Assembly (NCBI GenBank): GCA_964644465.1
Contig: CAZXVU010000006.1
Coordinates: forward strand, 1-35,821
Reading direction: 5' to 3'
From: CAZXVU01 sp964644465
Lineage (GTDB): Bacteria > Chlamydiota > Chlamydiia > Chlamydiales > SM23-39
DNA length: 35,821 nt
The notes below the pieces were generated by a model. The model saw only the letters and a list, made by a program, of their open reading frames with translations. It was not told where the DNA came from and ran no database searches. This document shows positions 1 to 8,440 of the stretch, one piece after another. Numbering within the stretch: the first letter of the stretch is position 1; each line of letters begins with the position of its first letter. A program made the translations under genes and the position numbers.

Positions 1-1
1 T

Positions 2-694
2 AAACTGCGTCTTTGGGACTTGCGGACGGCCAATGGCGTAGACCACTTTATCGCCAATTCCAAATTTATTGCAAAACGTATCTGGAAAACATACCGACGC
101 GAAGCACAAGTCATTTATCCGCCCGTGGATACTGACTATTTTCAATTAGAGAAGAAGAAAGAGGATTTCTACTTAGCCGCCTCTCGTCTAGTCCCTTACA
201 AGAAAATGGATCTGATTGTCGAAGCCTTTTCCCAGATGCCTGAGAAAAAATTAGTCGTTATCGGAGACGGTCCTGATATGGCTAAAATCAAAGCTAAAGC
301 AGGCAAAAATATCGAATTACTGGGGTATCAATCTGATCATCATTTGAAATCCTATCTTCAAAAAGCCAAAGCATTTGTCTTTGCAGCCATAGAAGATTTT
401 GGAATTTTACCGGTTGAGGCCCAAGCATGCGGAACTCCCGTGATTGCTTTTGGAAAAGGCGCTGTACTCGAGACCGTTGAAGCAGGCAAGACAGGAATTT
501 TATATAACGAACAAAACCTTCAATCCCTAAGAGAAGCGGTCGAATGTTTTGAGAATTCTCAAGATCAGTTTGATCCTGTTTTTATCCAGTCTCATGCTGA
601 GCGTTTTTCTCGGGATCGGTTTTCTCAAGAATTTAGGACTTGGGTAGAAACGGAATATCGAAATTTAAAAGAGAGATCCCCATGCATATCTTGA
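2..694 (+). CDS. GT4-family glycosyltransferase, C-terminal part (5' truncated by window edge)
   Basis: The reading frame is open from base 2, so the gene begins outside the window and only about 230 C-terminal residues are visible. They form the nucleotide-sugar-binding half of a GT-B retaining glycosyltransferase of family GT4. AASRLVPYKKMDLIVEAF, VVIGDGP and the acidic loop EDFGILPVEAQACGTPVIAFG are the signatures; the two Glu/Asp-flanked positions of the EX7E-type motif are present. This pattern is typical of mannosyl- or related transferases of O-antigen and capsule clusters (WbaZ-like), which fits the manC gene that follows. The donor is inferred from context only. The stop codon lies inside the start of manC (13-base overlap), so the two are probably translated together. 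Family call is firm, sugar specificity is open. Confidence 0.9.
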   Translation, partial: KLRLWDLRTANGVDHFIANSKFIAKRIWKTYRREAQVIYPPVDTDYFQLEKKKEDFYLAASRLVPYKKMDLIVEAFSQMPEKKLVVIGDGPDMAKIKAKAGKNIELLGYQSDHHLKSYLQKAKAFVFAAIEDFGILPVEAQACGTPVIAFGKGAVLETVEAGKTGILYNEQNLQSLREAVECFENSQDQFDPVFIQSHAERFSRDRFSQEFRTWVETEYRNLKERSPCIS

Positions 695-2022
695 TCCTTG
701 CTGGAGGAGGAGGGACTCGCCTTTGGCCTCTTTCAAGAGATGACCTTCCAAAGCAATTTCTCAATTTCGGCGATCGACAATCTCTTTTGCAAAAAAGCGC
801 AAGCCGATTTCTGGATTCTCCTTTCCTGGAAACGATCTCAATTGCAACAAATGCGCAATATGAACCTCTTGTCAGACAGCAGCTAGCAAAAATCGATCCG
901 ATCCAAAAAATTCAAATCATCATTGAACCTGCTCGAAAAAACACAGCTCCTGCCATTGCTTTTGCAATTAAATACTTGCAAGAGAAGCTCAATGTAAATC
1001 TCGACTCAAATGTTCTTATTCTACCTTCAGACCACCTGATCGAACCCCAAGAAGTTTTTTCTCTCTATCTTGAAAAAATAGATCCCCTTCTTCGAAAAGA
1101 TTTCCTCATTCTCTTTGGCATCAAGCCCACTAAACCAGAAACTGGATATGGATATATTCAAATGGGGGAAAAGTTTGATTCTTTCACAAATCAGGTGAGA
1201 CGGTTTGTGGAAAAACCAGATCACAAATTAGCGGAAACCTATCTAGCTTCTGGAGATTATTATTGGAATTCAGGGATGTTTGCTTTTTCTGTCCGTCTTT
1301 TTTGGGAAAAACTTGCTTTGCATGCGCCTGAAATCAACACGCTTATGACAGGAAGTTTGGAAAATACAACTTCTCTTTTTGGAAAAATGCCTGAGATCTC
1401 TTTTGACTACGCAATTCTTGAGAAATGCGATTCCATTCTGGCATGCCCTTTGCCTGTGAGCTGGTCGGATGTAGGATGTTGGGATAGCGTCTACGATGTG
1501 ATGAAAAAGGATCAAAATCGAAATGTTAAATTTGGCAATGTTCTTGATATAGACACCAAAAATAGTTTGATCATCGGAGGGAAACGGCTGATTTCTACAG
1601 TGGGACTCGAAGATATGCTGATCGTGGAGACCGATGATGCGACCTATATCAGCAAAAAAGGAGAATCCCAGAAAGTAAAAACCATCGTCCAAGAGCTTCT
1701 AAAAATCGGCAGTAAAGAAGGGACAAATCACACGACAAAACAGTTTTCCTGGGGCACGACTCAACTATTAGATGAGGAAAAGGACTTTAGCATCCAAAAG
1801 ATCCTGATCGAGCCTGGACAAGCTTGGGAATCTACTTTTTCTACCAACGCAACTATTTCACTATTGGAAGGCAGAGTTCAGATCTCAATCAATAGCCAGC
1901 CGCAAAAAATGCATTCTCTGAACTCTTTGATGGTTGCAAAAGGAGAGAATCTGATCGTTTCAAATTCGCAAGAAGAGACAGCAAAAATTCTCTTGCTGAC
2001 ACCTCAATCCTTCTTTGATTAA
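682..2022 (+). CDS. manC: Mannose-1-phosphate guanylyltransferase with a degenerate C-terminal isomerase-like cupin
   Basis: Makes GDP-mannose from mannose-1-phosphate and GTP in the cytoplasm. The ATG at 682 is chosen because the protein then begins MHILILAGGGGTRLWPLSR, the nucleotide-binding signature of the family, and GAGAG lies 6 bases upstream; the longer open frame from 640 adds residues inside the preceding gene. Further family motifs are PKQFLNF, EPARKNTAPA, FVEKPD and YYWNSGMF. The protein has 446 residues, close to the usual 450-480. Residues from about 354 on resemble the phosphomannose isomerase (type II) cupin of bifunctional enzymes, beginning FSWGTTQLLDEE, but where those proteins have QMHHHRAEHW this one reads ESTFSTNATI. 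The metal-binding histidines are missing, so I infer only the guanylyltransferase activity. It would supply GDP-mannose to the epimerase and fucose-synthase-like enzymes in this locus. Confidence 0.93.
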   Translation: MHILILAGGGGTRLWPLSRDDLPKQFLNFGDRQSLLQKSASRFLDSPFLETISIATNAQYEPLVRQQLAKIDPIQKIQIIIEPARKNTAPAIAFAIKYLQEKLNVNLDSNVLILPSDHLIEPQEVFSLYLEKIDPLLRKDFLILFGIKPTKPETGYGYIQMGEKFDSFTNQVRRFVEKPDHKLAETYLASGDYYWNSGMFAFSVRLFWEKLALHAPEINTLMTGSLENTTSLFGKMPEISFDYAILEKCDSILACPLPVSWSDVGCWDSVYDVMKKDQNRNVKFGNVLDIDTKNSLIIGGKRLISTVGLEDMLIVETDDATYISKKGESQKVKTIVQELLKIGSKEGTNHTTKQFSWGTTQLLDEEKDFSIQKILIEPGQAWESTFSTNATISLLEGRVQISINSQPQKMHSLNSLMVAKGENLIVSNSQEETAKILLLTPQSFFD

Positions 2023-2029
2023 AGCGCTT

Positions 2030-2052
2030 GAGGCACTAAAACCTCTTTTTTT
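2030..2052 (+). terminator. Possible weak intrinsic terminator after manC
   Basis: Just after the manC stop, GAGG (2030-2033) can pair with CCTC (2042-2045) across an 8-base loop, followed by seven T (2046-2052). The U-tract is good but the stem is only 4 bp, so termination may be partial and the methyltransferase gene could be read from the same transcript. Confidence 0.3.
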
Positions 2053-2088
2053 ACATCAGAAAATCAAATTGATTTTTGTAAGGATCAT

Positions 2089-2841
2089 ATGACAATAAGT
2101 CTGAGAGTACGATTCATAAAATTTCTTATCGATTTAGTTGATCATAAAGCATTTAATACACTTTTTGCTCGGATTTACAAAAGGCTTTTTGCAGAAGTTC
2201 TACCACAAAATATGGTGATCTTTGATGTTGGCAGTCATGAAGGTGAATTCATCACGCTCTATAGGAAGCTATTTCCTTTTTCTCAGATTCATTGCTTTGA
2301 ACCAGATAGCGTAAATTTTCACAAAATGGAGATCAAATTTTCAAAAACTCCCGGAATATATCTCAACAATTTCGGAATCGGTGAATCTAATGCCACGAAA
2401 CCATTCTATAGAAATATTCTGTCTTACACTTCAAGCTTTAAAGAGATCGATTTAAAGGCTGGTTGGACTAAAACAAAAAGTAAATCCTTAGGAGTTGTAC
2501 CCGAAGAATTGATTGTTGCAACTGAAGATATCCAAATCAGAACATTAGATGACTATATAAAAGAAAAATCGATAGAGAAAATTCACATTCTTAAGATCGA
2601 TGTTGAAGGTTATGAATTTCAGTGCCTTAAAGGGTGTCTAAATACTTTAGCTGACAATCGCATCGATAGCATCCAATTAGAAATTCATTTCGATGACATG
2701 TATAAAGAACGGCACTCATTGACCGATCTTGAAGAGCTACTCTATCCATTTGACTATAGGTTATATAAAAAAAAGAGACACCCCTTTTTAAAGTGTCTTG
2801 AAGTTATTTTTGCTGGAAAAAACATTTCACGAGAAAACTAA
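2089..2841 (+). CDS. FkbM-family SAM-dependent methyltransferase
   Basis: A 250-residue class I methyltransferase. VIFDVGSHEGEF is the SAM-binding motif I, HCFEPDS the acidic motif II, and ILKIDVEGYEFQCLKGC the conserved FkbM region that ends the Rossmann sheet. FkbM proteins are found widely in glycan and antibiotic clusters, where they O-methylate sugars or hydroxyl groups; the position between manC and a fucose-synthase-like gene suggests methylation of a surface glycan. AGGA lies 4 bases before the ATG. The 3' end overlaps by 4 bases the end of the converging gene, leaving no room for a terminator. The stretch from here to about 4750 looks AT-richer than its surroundings. The acceptor cannot be told from the sequence. 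Confidence 0.85.
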   Translation: MTISLRVRFIKFLIDLVDHKAFNTLFARIYKRLFAEVLPQNMVIFDVGSHEGEFITLYRKLFPFSQIHCFEPDSVNFHKMEIKFSKTPGIYLNNFGIGESNATKPFYRNILSYTSSFKEIDLKAGWTKTKSKSLGVVPEELIVATEDIQIRTLDDYIKEKSIEKIHILKIDVEGYEFQCLKGCLNTLADNRIDSIQLEIHFDDMYKERHSLTDLEELLYPFDYRLYKKKRHPFLKCLEVIFAGKNISREN

Positions 2842-3743
2842 ATTCTAACTTGCGGATAGTTTTGCAAAAACCAATCGACTGTTTTATTTATTCCAATTTC
2901 AATAGGAGTAAAACTAAACCCAAATAAAGAAGAAAGTTTGTTCCCACTAAGATTTCGAACAATTTGTCCAGACGGTTTTGAAGTATCGAATACAAGGCGA
3001 TTTTTAATCCCAAACTTTATAGCGATTAGTTCGGCGACTTCTTTAATTCTTATTCTTACGTTATTAGAAATAATCAATGGTTCTTTTTCCTTATAATTGT
3101 GCAAAGCCCATTCAGTTATCTTTGACATGTCTTCTGTAAATAGAAATTCTCTTTCTTGATTGCCATCTCCCCAGACAATAAAATCCGTTTTATTTTTACA
3201 AGCCAAATATGCCTTGTGGATCAAAACAGCAATTACATGACCAGTTTCTAAGTTAAAATCGTCATGGATTCCATAAATATTTGTCGGTATCAGACAATTA
3301 TAAACCAACCCAAATTCTTCATAGCAGATTCTACAGTGTACTTCTAAAGCTCTCTTTGCATGAGCATATGGGTAATGCAGATGAAACGGGGCGCCATCAT
3401 GCATCATGTCTTCTGTGTAGGGAGATGTGCATCTATCAGAAAAAACACAAGAAGATAAAAATGCTAGGACCCGAGGGACTTTGCGATTTTTTGCACAATC
3501 GATCACATGAGTATTTATCAGTACGTTGTCATAAAATAATTTATACCCCTGTTCTAAATGTAATTTTAACCCGCCGACTACTGAGGCGCAATGTATTACA
3601 GCTGAAGGACTTACAAATTCAAATAAGGATTCCGTTTGTTGCAGGTCTTTTAGATCAAAATTTTTCGAAGAAAATCCTATACCAAAGTTTAGATTACTTC
3701 CGACTGTCCCTGTTTTTCCAGTAATCAGAATGCTTTTATTCAT
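2838..3743 (-). CDS. fcl: GDP-L-fucose synthase-like NAD(P)-dependent epimerase/reductase
   Basis: A 301-residue extended short-chain dehydrogenase. The N-terminal ILITGKTGTVGSN is the GxxGxxG dinucleotide fold (residues 9-15). The sequence then follows the GDP-4-keto-6-deoxymannose epimerase/reductase (Fcl/WcaG) pattern: FLSSCVFS with the conserved Ser and Cys, YAHAK as the Tyr-xxx-Lys catalytic pair, PTNIYGIHDDFN, GHVIAVLIHKA with the active-site His, and WGDGNQEREFLFTEDM. The known reaction is epimerisation and NADPH reduction to GDP-L-fucose. Its substrate is made by GDP-mannose 4,6-dehydratase, which is not in the window. No clear Shine-Dalgarno precedes the ATG. Length is slightly below the usual 310-320. 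A related deoxysugar reductase remains possible. Confidence 0.82.
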   Translation of the reverse strand: MNKSILITGKTGTVGSNLNFGIGFSSKNFDLKDLQQTESLFEFVSPSAVIHCASVVGGLKLHLEQGYKLFYDNVLINTHVIDCAKNRKVPRVLAFLSSCVFSDRCTSPYTEDMMHDGAPFHLHYPYAHAKRALEVHCRICYEEFGLVYNCLIPTNIYGIHDDFNLETGHVIAVLIHKAYLACKNKTDFIVWGDGNQEREFLFTEDMSKITEWALHNYKEKEPLIISNNVRIRIKEVAELIAIKFGIKNRLVFDTSKPSGQIVRNLSGNKLSSLFGFSFTPIEIGINKTVDWFLQNYPQVRI

Positions 3744-3875
3744 TATTTCGTAAATGAACCTTTCTTGCGTCTGCTAAGAGAACAGCGATCGTTTGTGAAG
3801 TAAGAGGAATTGGGATGATATAGGACATAGGCAAAAGTTGTAAATAGACGAATAAGAACTTAGGGTTAACAACTT

Positions 3876-3905
3876 TTGACAATATCCCCAAGTCCAGGCT
3901 AGATT
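3876..3905 (+). promoter_or_regulatory. Candidate sigma-70-type promoter for the GT2 gene
   Basis: A perfect -35 hexamer TTGACA (3876-3881) is followed after 18 bases by TAGATT (3900-3905, 4 of 6 matches to TATAAT). Transcription would begin near 3911, downstream of the TTG codon at 3909, which argues for the ATG at 3936 as the translation start. Confidence 0.42.
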
Positions 3906-3935
3906 TACTTGTCGATAAATAACCAAACTGAATCC

Positions 3936-4754
3936 ATGCCTATTTCTGTAAAATCTTTGTCTGAATGGGAAGAGGACAAGATTGATGGTATGCTTTCTGT
4001 ACTTATCCCCGCGTATAATGAGGCTGAAGTCATTGAATCGACCATTAGGTCATTATATGAGGAACTTGTTTCAGCAAAAATATTTCACGAGATTCTTGTG
4101 ATTTATGATGCAAGTACTGATGAGACAGAGAACGTCCTACAAAAACTACTCAATGAAATCCCAACCCTTCGCTGTGAAAAAAATAGGCCTCCAAAAGGTT
4201 TTGGGTTTGCAATTCGTTATGGACTCACTATTTTTCGAGGCGATGCAGTTTGCCTTTTTATGGCTGATTGTTCTGATTCTCCAAAAGATCTAGTTTGCTT
4301 TTATCAGAAGATGCAAGAGGGATACGATTGTATTTTTGGATCTAGATTTATTCGAAAAGGCTACACTTACGACTATCCATTTTTAAAACTACTTCTAAAT
4401 AGAGCAGGAAACTTATTTATTCGCATATTGTTTTGGAATAAATATAATGACACTACCAGCTCTTTTAAGTTATACAGACGCTATGTAATTTCACGCCTCC
4501 AACCATTTCTTTCTTCTCATTTTAATTTGACTGTCGAACTTCCCCTGAAAGCCATCGTTCGAGGTTATAAATATGCAGTTCTTCCTAATTCTTGGCACAA
4601 TCGAAAAAAAGGAAGTTCAAAATTTAAAATTAGAGAAATAGCATCCCGATATTTATTTACTATTCTATATTGCTTTATTGAAAAGATTTTTTCATGCGGA
4701 GACAATAAAAATATAGATGCACAGAAACATGAGAAAGTTGTGTGGCATCGCTAA
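3936..4754 (+). CDS. GT2-family glycosyltransferase, polyprenyl-phosphate mannosyltransferase (DPM1)-like
   Basis: A 272-residue GT-A inverting glycosyltransferase. LSVLIPAYNEAEVIESTIRS is the N-terminal nucleotide-binding signature, followed by EILVIYDASTDETENV, PPKGFGFAIRYGL and a metal-binding acidic stretch MADCSDSPKD in the place of the usual DADLSHPPE. GSRFIRKG and the WHNRKKGSSKFK tail also fit the dolichol/polyprenyl-phosphate mannosyltransferase branch. Such enzymes load a sugar from GDP- or UDP-sugar onto a lipid carrier at the cytoplasmic face of the inner membrane. No C-terminal membrane anchor is obvious beyond a hydrophobic patch near the end. A TTG at 3909 is an alternative start, but the promoter candidate just before it favours the ATG used here. 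The true donor is unknown. Confidence 0.85.
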   Translation: MPISVKSLSEWEEDKIDGMLSVLIPAYNEAEVIESTIRSLYEELVSAKIFHEILVIYDASTDETENVLQKLLNEIPTLRCEKNRPPKGFGFAIRYGLTIFRGDAVCLFMADCSDSPKDLVCFYQKMQEGYDCIFGSRFIRKGYTYDYPFLKLLLNRAGNLFIRILFWNKYNDTTSSFKLYRRYVISRLQPFLSSHFNLTVELPLKAIVRGYKYAVLPNSWHNRKKGSSKFKIREIASRYLFTILYCFIEKIFSCGDNKNIDAQKHEKVVWHR

Positions 4755-4835
4755 ATAAATGCATCCCAATGAGTTGATTCCGCCACTTGCGACCACAATC
4801 AATAGTGAGAGTAATGATTCTTCTATCCGGGCGCT

Positions 4836-5567
4836 TTAGGAGTAACGGTAAAGATTAATTCCCTCTTGCAAATCGCCAAAAAAAGTGCATTTTCCCTGAT
4901 TGAGAACCATGGCTTTATTGCAAAAATGCTCTAAAATCTGTGTAGAATGAGAAGTTAAAACAAGGATCTTGCTTTTATGGACCAAATTCTTCAAACGATT
5001 TTGGGCTTTTTCTATAAAACTATGATCGCCGACCCCAATCACTTCATCGATAATGAGAATATCTGATTCCATACAGGTAGCGATTGCAAAAGCAAGACGA
5101 AGGCGCATCCCCGTTGAATAGGTTCGCACTGGAATTTTTAAATAGTCTTTCAGCTCTGTGAATTCTTCAATATCTTGAATTTTGGATTTCATTTCCCTTC
5201 TTGTTTTTCCATGAAGAATACCCATTAAGAGAATGTTCTCATAACCTGTTGCATCAGGATTTAATCCCACGCTTACGTCTAAAATCGATGAAATGGTTCC
5301 GAGAATTTCAAGAGAGCCGCCGGTAGGTTGATAGATCCCTGATATGACTCGCAACAGAGTGCTTTTGCCGGAACCATTTTTGCCTATTAAAGCGATCTTA
5401 TCTCCCGTCTTTATTGTAACATCTATTCCATCCAAGGCTCGATGAAGTTTAAGCACCTCTTCTTTAACATGAAAAAGTTTTAGTACCGATTTGAGTAGGG
5501 TCTTTTTTAACGAACTCTTCTTCGTATAGTGAAAATAGTCTAAGCTGATGCTATTCAATTTGATCAC
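4836..5567 (-). CDS. wzt: Polysaccharide ABC exporter, ATP-binding subunit (Wzt/KpsT/TagH-like)
   Basis: The nucleotide-binding subunit that drives export of a lipid-linked O-antigen or capsule chain across the inner membrane. Walker A is GKNGSGKS (62-69), signature YSTGM (150-154), Walker B ILIIDE (170-175) and the H-loop His is at 207. The GTG at 5567 is chosen because VIKLNSISLDYF is the usual beginning of the family; the open frame upstream overlaps the permease gene. The stop of the permease is 4 bases away, implying translational coupling. With 243 residues it lacks the C-terminal carbohydrate-binding domain of O9a-type Wzt, so chain-terminus recognition by that domain is not expected. 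Last gene of the minus-strand operon. Confidence 0.92.
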   Translation of the reverse strand: MIKLNSISLDYFHYTKKSSLKKTLLKSVLKLFHVKEEVLKLHRALDGIDVTIKTGDKIALIGKNGSGKSTLLRVISGIYQPTGGSLEILGTISSILDVSVGLNPDATGYENILLMGILHGKTRREMKSKIQDIEEFTELKDYLKIPVRTYSTGMRLRLAFAIATCMESDILIIDEVIGVGDHSFIEKAQNRLKNLVHKSKILVLTSHSTQILEHFCNKAMVLNQGKCTFFGDLQEGINLYRYS

Positions 5568-5571
5568 TGTC

Positions 5572-6357
5572 TTATATCCAGAAAATGATTCTTGTACGAT
5601 ACGTTCGAAGGACCAAAGCGAAAAGGGCCATCCCAATAAGAGTCAAAAATGCAATCCCAGCCAGTTCTATCTGAGTAAAAGAAACTCCCAGCAAAGGATT
5701 TCTCAAAAGGTTCACAAAATAGACAAAAGGATTCAAAGTCAAAAACATCTGATATTGACTTGGAAGAGCGTTGGGCATCCACATAATCGGAGTAATGAAG
5801 AAAAAAACTTGCAAAATACTGGTGATGATCGATCCCACGTCGGGAAACTTCGTGCTAATGAACGCAATAAGAGTCCCATAGAAAATTCCATTAAGGCTTA
5901 GAATCAAGAGTCCTGGGATAAGAAAAAATACGGAGCTATTAATATTCAAATGGAAAAAATACACGATAGAAATATAAACAAGCAGGTTATGACCTAAAAT
6001 GATTACATTTCTAAAAATTAATCTAAATATATAGACAAGACAGGGCAACCGTACGTTCTCCATGTAGTGCTTCGAGTCTAGAAGGATCTTTGTGCTCTCA
6101 TTCACAATCATTGAGATAAAACCCCAAGAGATCATGCCGGTAGCGAAATAAGGCAAATAACTTTTACTATCTATATTGAATAGGATTCCATAGAGATAAC
6201 CCATTGAATAGACTGTTATGGCTGTGCTGATTGTAATCCATAAAGGTCCAAGAACAGAGCCTCTATATCTCAATAGAATGTCTTGCATTGCCAAGGAATA
6301 CCAGATCCTCCAGGATTGCAAAGCAACTATAGAATCGTCTACAGCATTTTTTCTCAT
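5572..6357 (-). CDS. wzm: Polysaccharide ABC exporter, permease subunit (ABC-2 type, Wzm-like)
   Basis: A 261-residue inner-membrane protein with about six hydrophobic segments. The N-terminal part, LAMQDILLRYRGSVLGPLWI, is the characteristic cytoplasmic motif of ABC-2 polysaccharide permeases (Wzm, KpsM, TagG), and FFITPIMW with LNPFVYFVNLLRNPLLG near the C-terminus is the other family hallmark. It forms the channel with the ATPase encoded immediately downstream. The gene starts 15 bases after the stop of the glycosyltransferase gene. The start codon is fixed by lack of in-frame alternatives nearby. It identifies the glycan of this locus as exported by the ABC route rather than by Wzx/Wzy. 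Confidence 0.92.
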   Translation of the reverse strand: MRKNAVDDSIVALQSWRIWYSLAMQDILLRYRGSVLGPLWITISTAITVYSMGYLYGILFNIDSKSYLPYFATGMISWGFISMIVNESTKILLDSKHYMENVRLPCLVYIFRLIFRNVIILGHNLLVYISIVYFFHLNINSSVFFLIPGLLILSLNGIFYGTLIAFISTKFPDVGSIITSILQVFFFITPIMWMPNALPSQYQMFLTLNPFVYFVNLLRNPLLGVSFTQIELAGIAFLTLIGMALFALVLRTYRTRIIFWI

Positions 6358-6372
6358 GAAAAAGCATTCATA

Positions 6373-7443
6373 TTAAATCCAAACTTCTTCAAAAGCATGA
6401 TCAGACATCCCCCAATTCTCCTCGTTGTAGAGAACTTTCTCTTTACTGTTGTTCATTCGATCAACGAGATTTTGTAGATCAGAGTTTTTTAAATAAGGAA
6501 TTCCATTGGCTTCAAGACGCTTGAATAACGCATTTGGTGCTTCATGAGTATACCCTGAACCTATTTCATGCTCGATATGATAGATCGGCAATTTCCGGGG
6601 CAAATCAATCTCTTTGATGCCATTGCGTTTTGCTTGATGAAGCAAAACCGAATCAATATGCCATGAATAGAAAGACCATTCTGGATAGCCTCTTAAATTT
6701 TCCCAGTCATCAGAAGAAAGCAAGGTAAAATCCCCGCAAGCATTTGTATGACATCGTTTGTAAAATTTTTTTATCATTCTTAATATATAGGGGATAGGCT
6801 TTGTAAAAAAATCGATCAATCTTTTTTCGAGCAAGCCTTGTAGAAAGGCAATGCTATTCACTAGGAATTTTTTAAGAACCGGCAAAAGGATTCTATCATT
6901 GATATTTTTCGTGCCAAATTTTCCATTGATACGGAAAAAATTCTTTCCACAGAATGTCAAAATTTCATCGAAAGAATCTGTAAGAGGCAGGTTTTGGGGC
7001 ACATCTAATCGATCTACTCGATATAGAACCTGAGGCTTCAATTGATTGCGCATATATTGAATCAATGCATCAGAAAAGAGAATATCAATATTTGTTGCTA
7101 AAACAAATTTCCCCAATGCACGCTTTATTCCTACATTTTTCCCAATCATCTGAAAAAGAGGTAAATTATTCGAATTGGTCAATCGCATATGAACTTCTTT
7201 TGGAACCCGAATGATCCGAATGGCACAAGGTCCTTTCTCTGCGGGAAAACTCAGAGCCTCTGAAAGCGGCGGCTTATTATCGGGAGGATTCCATTCAACG
7301 AGAATCAACTCAGCACTGAGGTCATGTTTTTTGCATTGCTTTACAAATCCATCCACGAAGTGCTGCATCCGGTAAGTGAGGCTTCCCCCATGATTATCAT
7401 TCCGCGTGGTCGCAACAACACTTAAAAGAAAGTCCTTTCTCAT
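6373..7443 (-). CDS. Glycosyltransferase-like protein (GT-A fold, RNDNHG group)
   Basis: A 356-residue protein that I recognise only as glycosyltransferase-like. The beginning LLSVVATTRNDNHGGSL has the beta-strand plus ARND pattern of GT2-type enzymes; ELILVEWNPP, NVGIKRALGKFVLATNIDI and the Asp of the last motif fit the nucleotide and metal sites of a GT-A fold. The C-terminal part contains WENLRGYPEWSFYSWHIDS, like the galactosyltransferase C-terminal motif in which a Gly-containing loop and an acidic residue bind the acceptor. The protein at 10119 shares the RNDNHG start and the order of these blocks, so the two appear to be distant paralogues. The ATG overlaps the TGA of the epimerase gene (ATGA), placing it firmly in the operon. 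Donor and acceptor are unknown. Confidence 0.75.
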   Translation of the reverse strand: MRKDFLLSVVATTRNDNHGGSLTYRMQHFVDGFVKQCKKHDLSAELILVEWNPPDNKPPLSEALSFPAEKGPCAIRIIRVPKEVHMRLTNSNNLPLFQMIGKNVGIKRALGKFVLATNIDILFSDALIQYMRNQLKPQVLYRVDRLDVPQNLPLTDSFDEILTFCGKNFFRINGKFGTKNINDRILLPVLKKFLVNSIAFLQGLLEKRLIDFFTKPIPYILRMIKKFYKRCHTNACGDFTLLSSDDWENLRGYPEWSFYSWHIDSVLLHQAKRNGIKEIDLPRKLPIYHIEHEIGSGYTHEAPNALFKRLEANGIPYLKNSDLQNLVDRMNNSKEKVLYNEENWGMSDHAFEEVWI

Positions 7444-8438
7444 AGATTTGCAAACTGCTTAGATTCTTGAGACATTTTATCGTAAATCCAACGATAGGTC
7501 ATTTCTAATCCCCTCTGCAGAGTAATAGAGGGTTCCCAGCTAAGAAGCTTTTTAATTCGAGTATTATCGCTATTCCGCCCTCGAACGCCTTTTGGTGCAT
7601 CTAATATGTATTTTCTGTGAACTTTGATGTCAGCGATCTCTTCAATGATATCAACGAGTTGATTGATTGTGACGAGCTGGCTGCTTCCCAAATTCAGAGG
7701 ATCTTCGATGTTGCTATTCATAATCGCTTGCGTTCCGAAAATACAGTCGTCGATATAAGTAAAACTGCGGGATTGCTCTCCATCGCCCCAGATTTCTATT
7801 TCATGATTTCCCGACAATTTTGCTTGAATGATTTTTCTACAAAGGGCAGCGGGAGCTTTTTCCCGGCCGCCATCAAAAGTCCCATGAGGACCATAAACAT
7901 TGTGATAGCGGGCAATCCGTGTTTTTATCCCAAAATCTTCTCGAAAATGGCGGCACATCCTCTCGCTGAACAATTTTTCCCATCCATAGCCATCTTCGGG
8001 CATTGCAGGATATGCATCTTCTTCCTTTAAGGGATCTAAATTTGCATTTATTTGTTTTTGCGCAGCATAGACACACGCAGTTGATGAAAAGAAGAAACGC
8101 TCAGTTCTGAATTTTTTTGCAGCCATCAGTAAATGAGTATTGATCAGCACTGAAAGCATACAAGATGCCTTATTTTGCTCGATAAACCCCATTCCACCCA
8201 TGTCGGCTGCTAGATTATAGATCTGGCGAGCGCCATGGCAAGCTGCTTCACAGGCATTTAAGTCTCGTAAATCGCTTTGTTTATTCTCTGCCTCTGGAAA
8301 AACCTGATACCAATTTTTAAGAGGTTTAATATCAAAAGCCCAAATGTTTTTAAAACCATGTTTGATGAATTCCCCAACAAGGTGGCCGCCTATAAATCCG
8401 CCAGCTCCCGCTATTACGATTCGATCATTCTTATTCAT
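7440..8438 (-). CDS. GDP-mannose 3,5-epimerase-like NAD-dependent epimerase
   Basis: A 332-residue extended SDR enzyme. GAGGFIG (11-17) binds NAD. The middle and end match the plant GDP-mannose 3,5-epimerase family as I know it: AADMGGMGFIEQNKA, a Tyr-xxx-Lys pair in GYGWEK, YHNVYGPHGTFDGGREKAPA, WGDGEQSRSFTYIDDC and PKGVRGRNSDNTRIKKLL. That family converts GDP-D-mannose to GDP-L-galactose and GDP-L-gulose. GDP-mannose would come from the manC product. The ATG at 8438 is preferred to the longer frame because it lies 2 bases after the dehydrogenase stop, is preceded by GAGA, and gives the normal N-terminus. An ATGA overlap links it to the next gene. A different sugar epimerisation is possible, but the resemblance is close. 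Confidence 0.87.
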   Translation of the reverse strand: MNKNDRIVIAGAGGFIGGHLVGEFIKHGFKNIWAFDIKPLKNWYQVFPEAENKQSDLRDLNACEAACHGARQIYNLAADMGGMGFIEQNKASCMLSVLINTHLLMAAKKFRTERFFFSSTACVYAAQKQINANLDPLKEEDAYPAMPEDGYGWEKLFSERMCRHFREDFGIKTRIARYHNVYGPHGTFDGGREKAPAALCRKIIQAKLSGNHEIEIWGDGEQSRSFTYIDDCIFGTQAIMNSNIEDPLNLGSSQLVTINQLVDIIEEIADIKVHRKYILDAPKGVRGRNSDNTRIKKLLSWEPSITLQRGLEMTYRWIYDKMSQESKQFANL

Positions 8439-8440
8439 GT

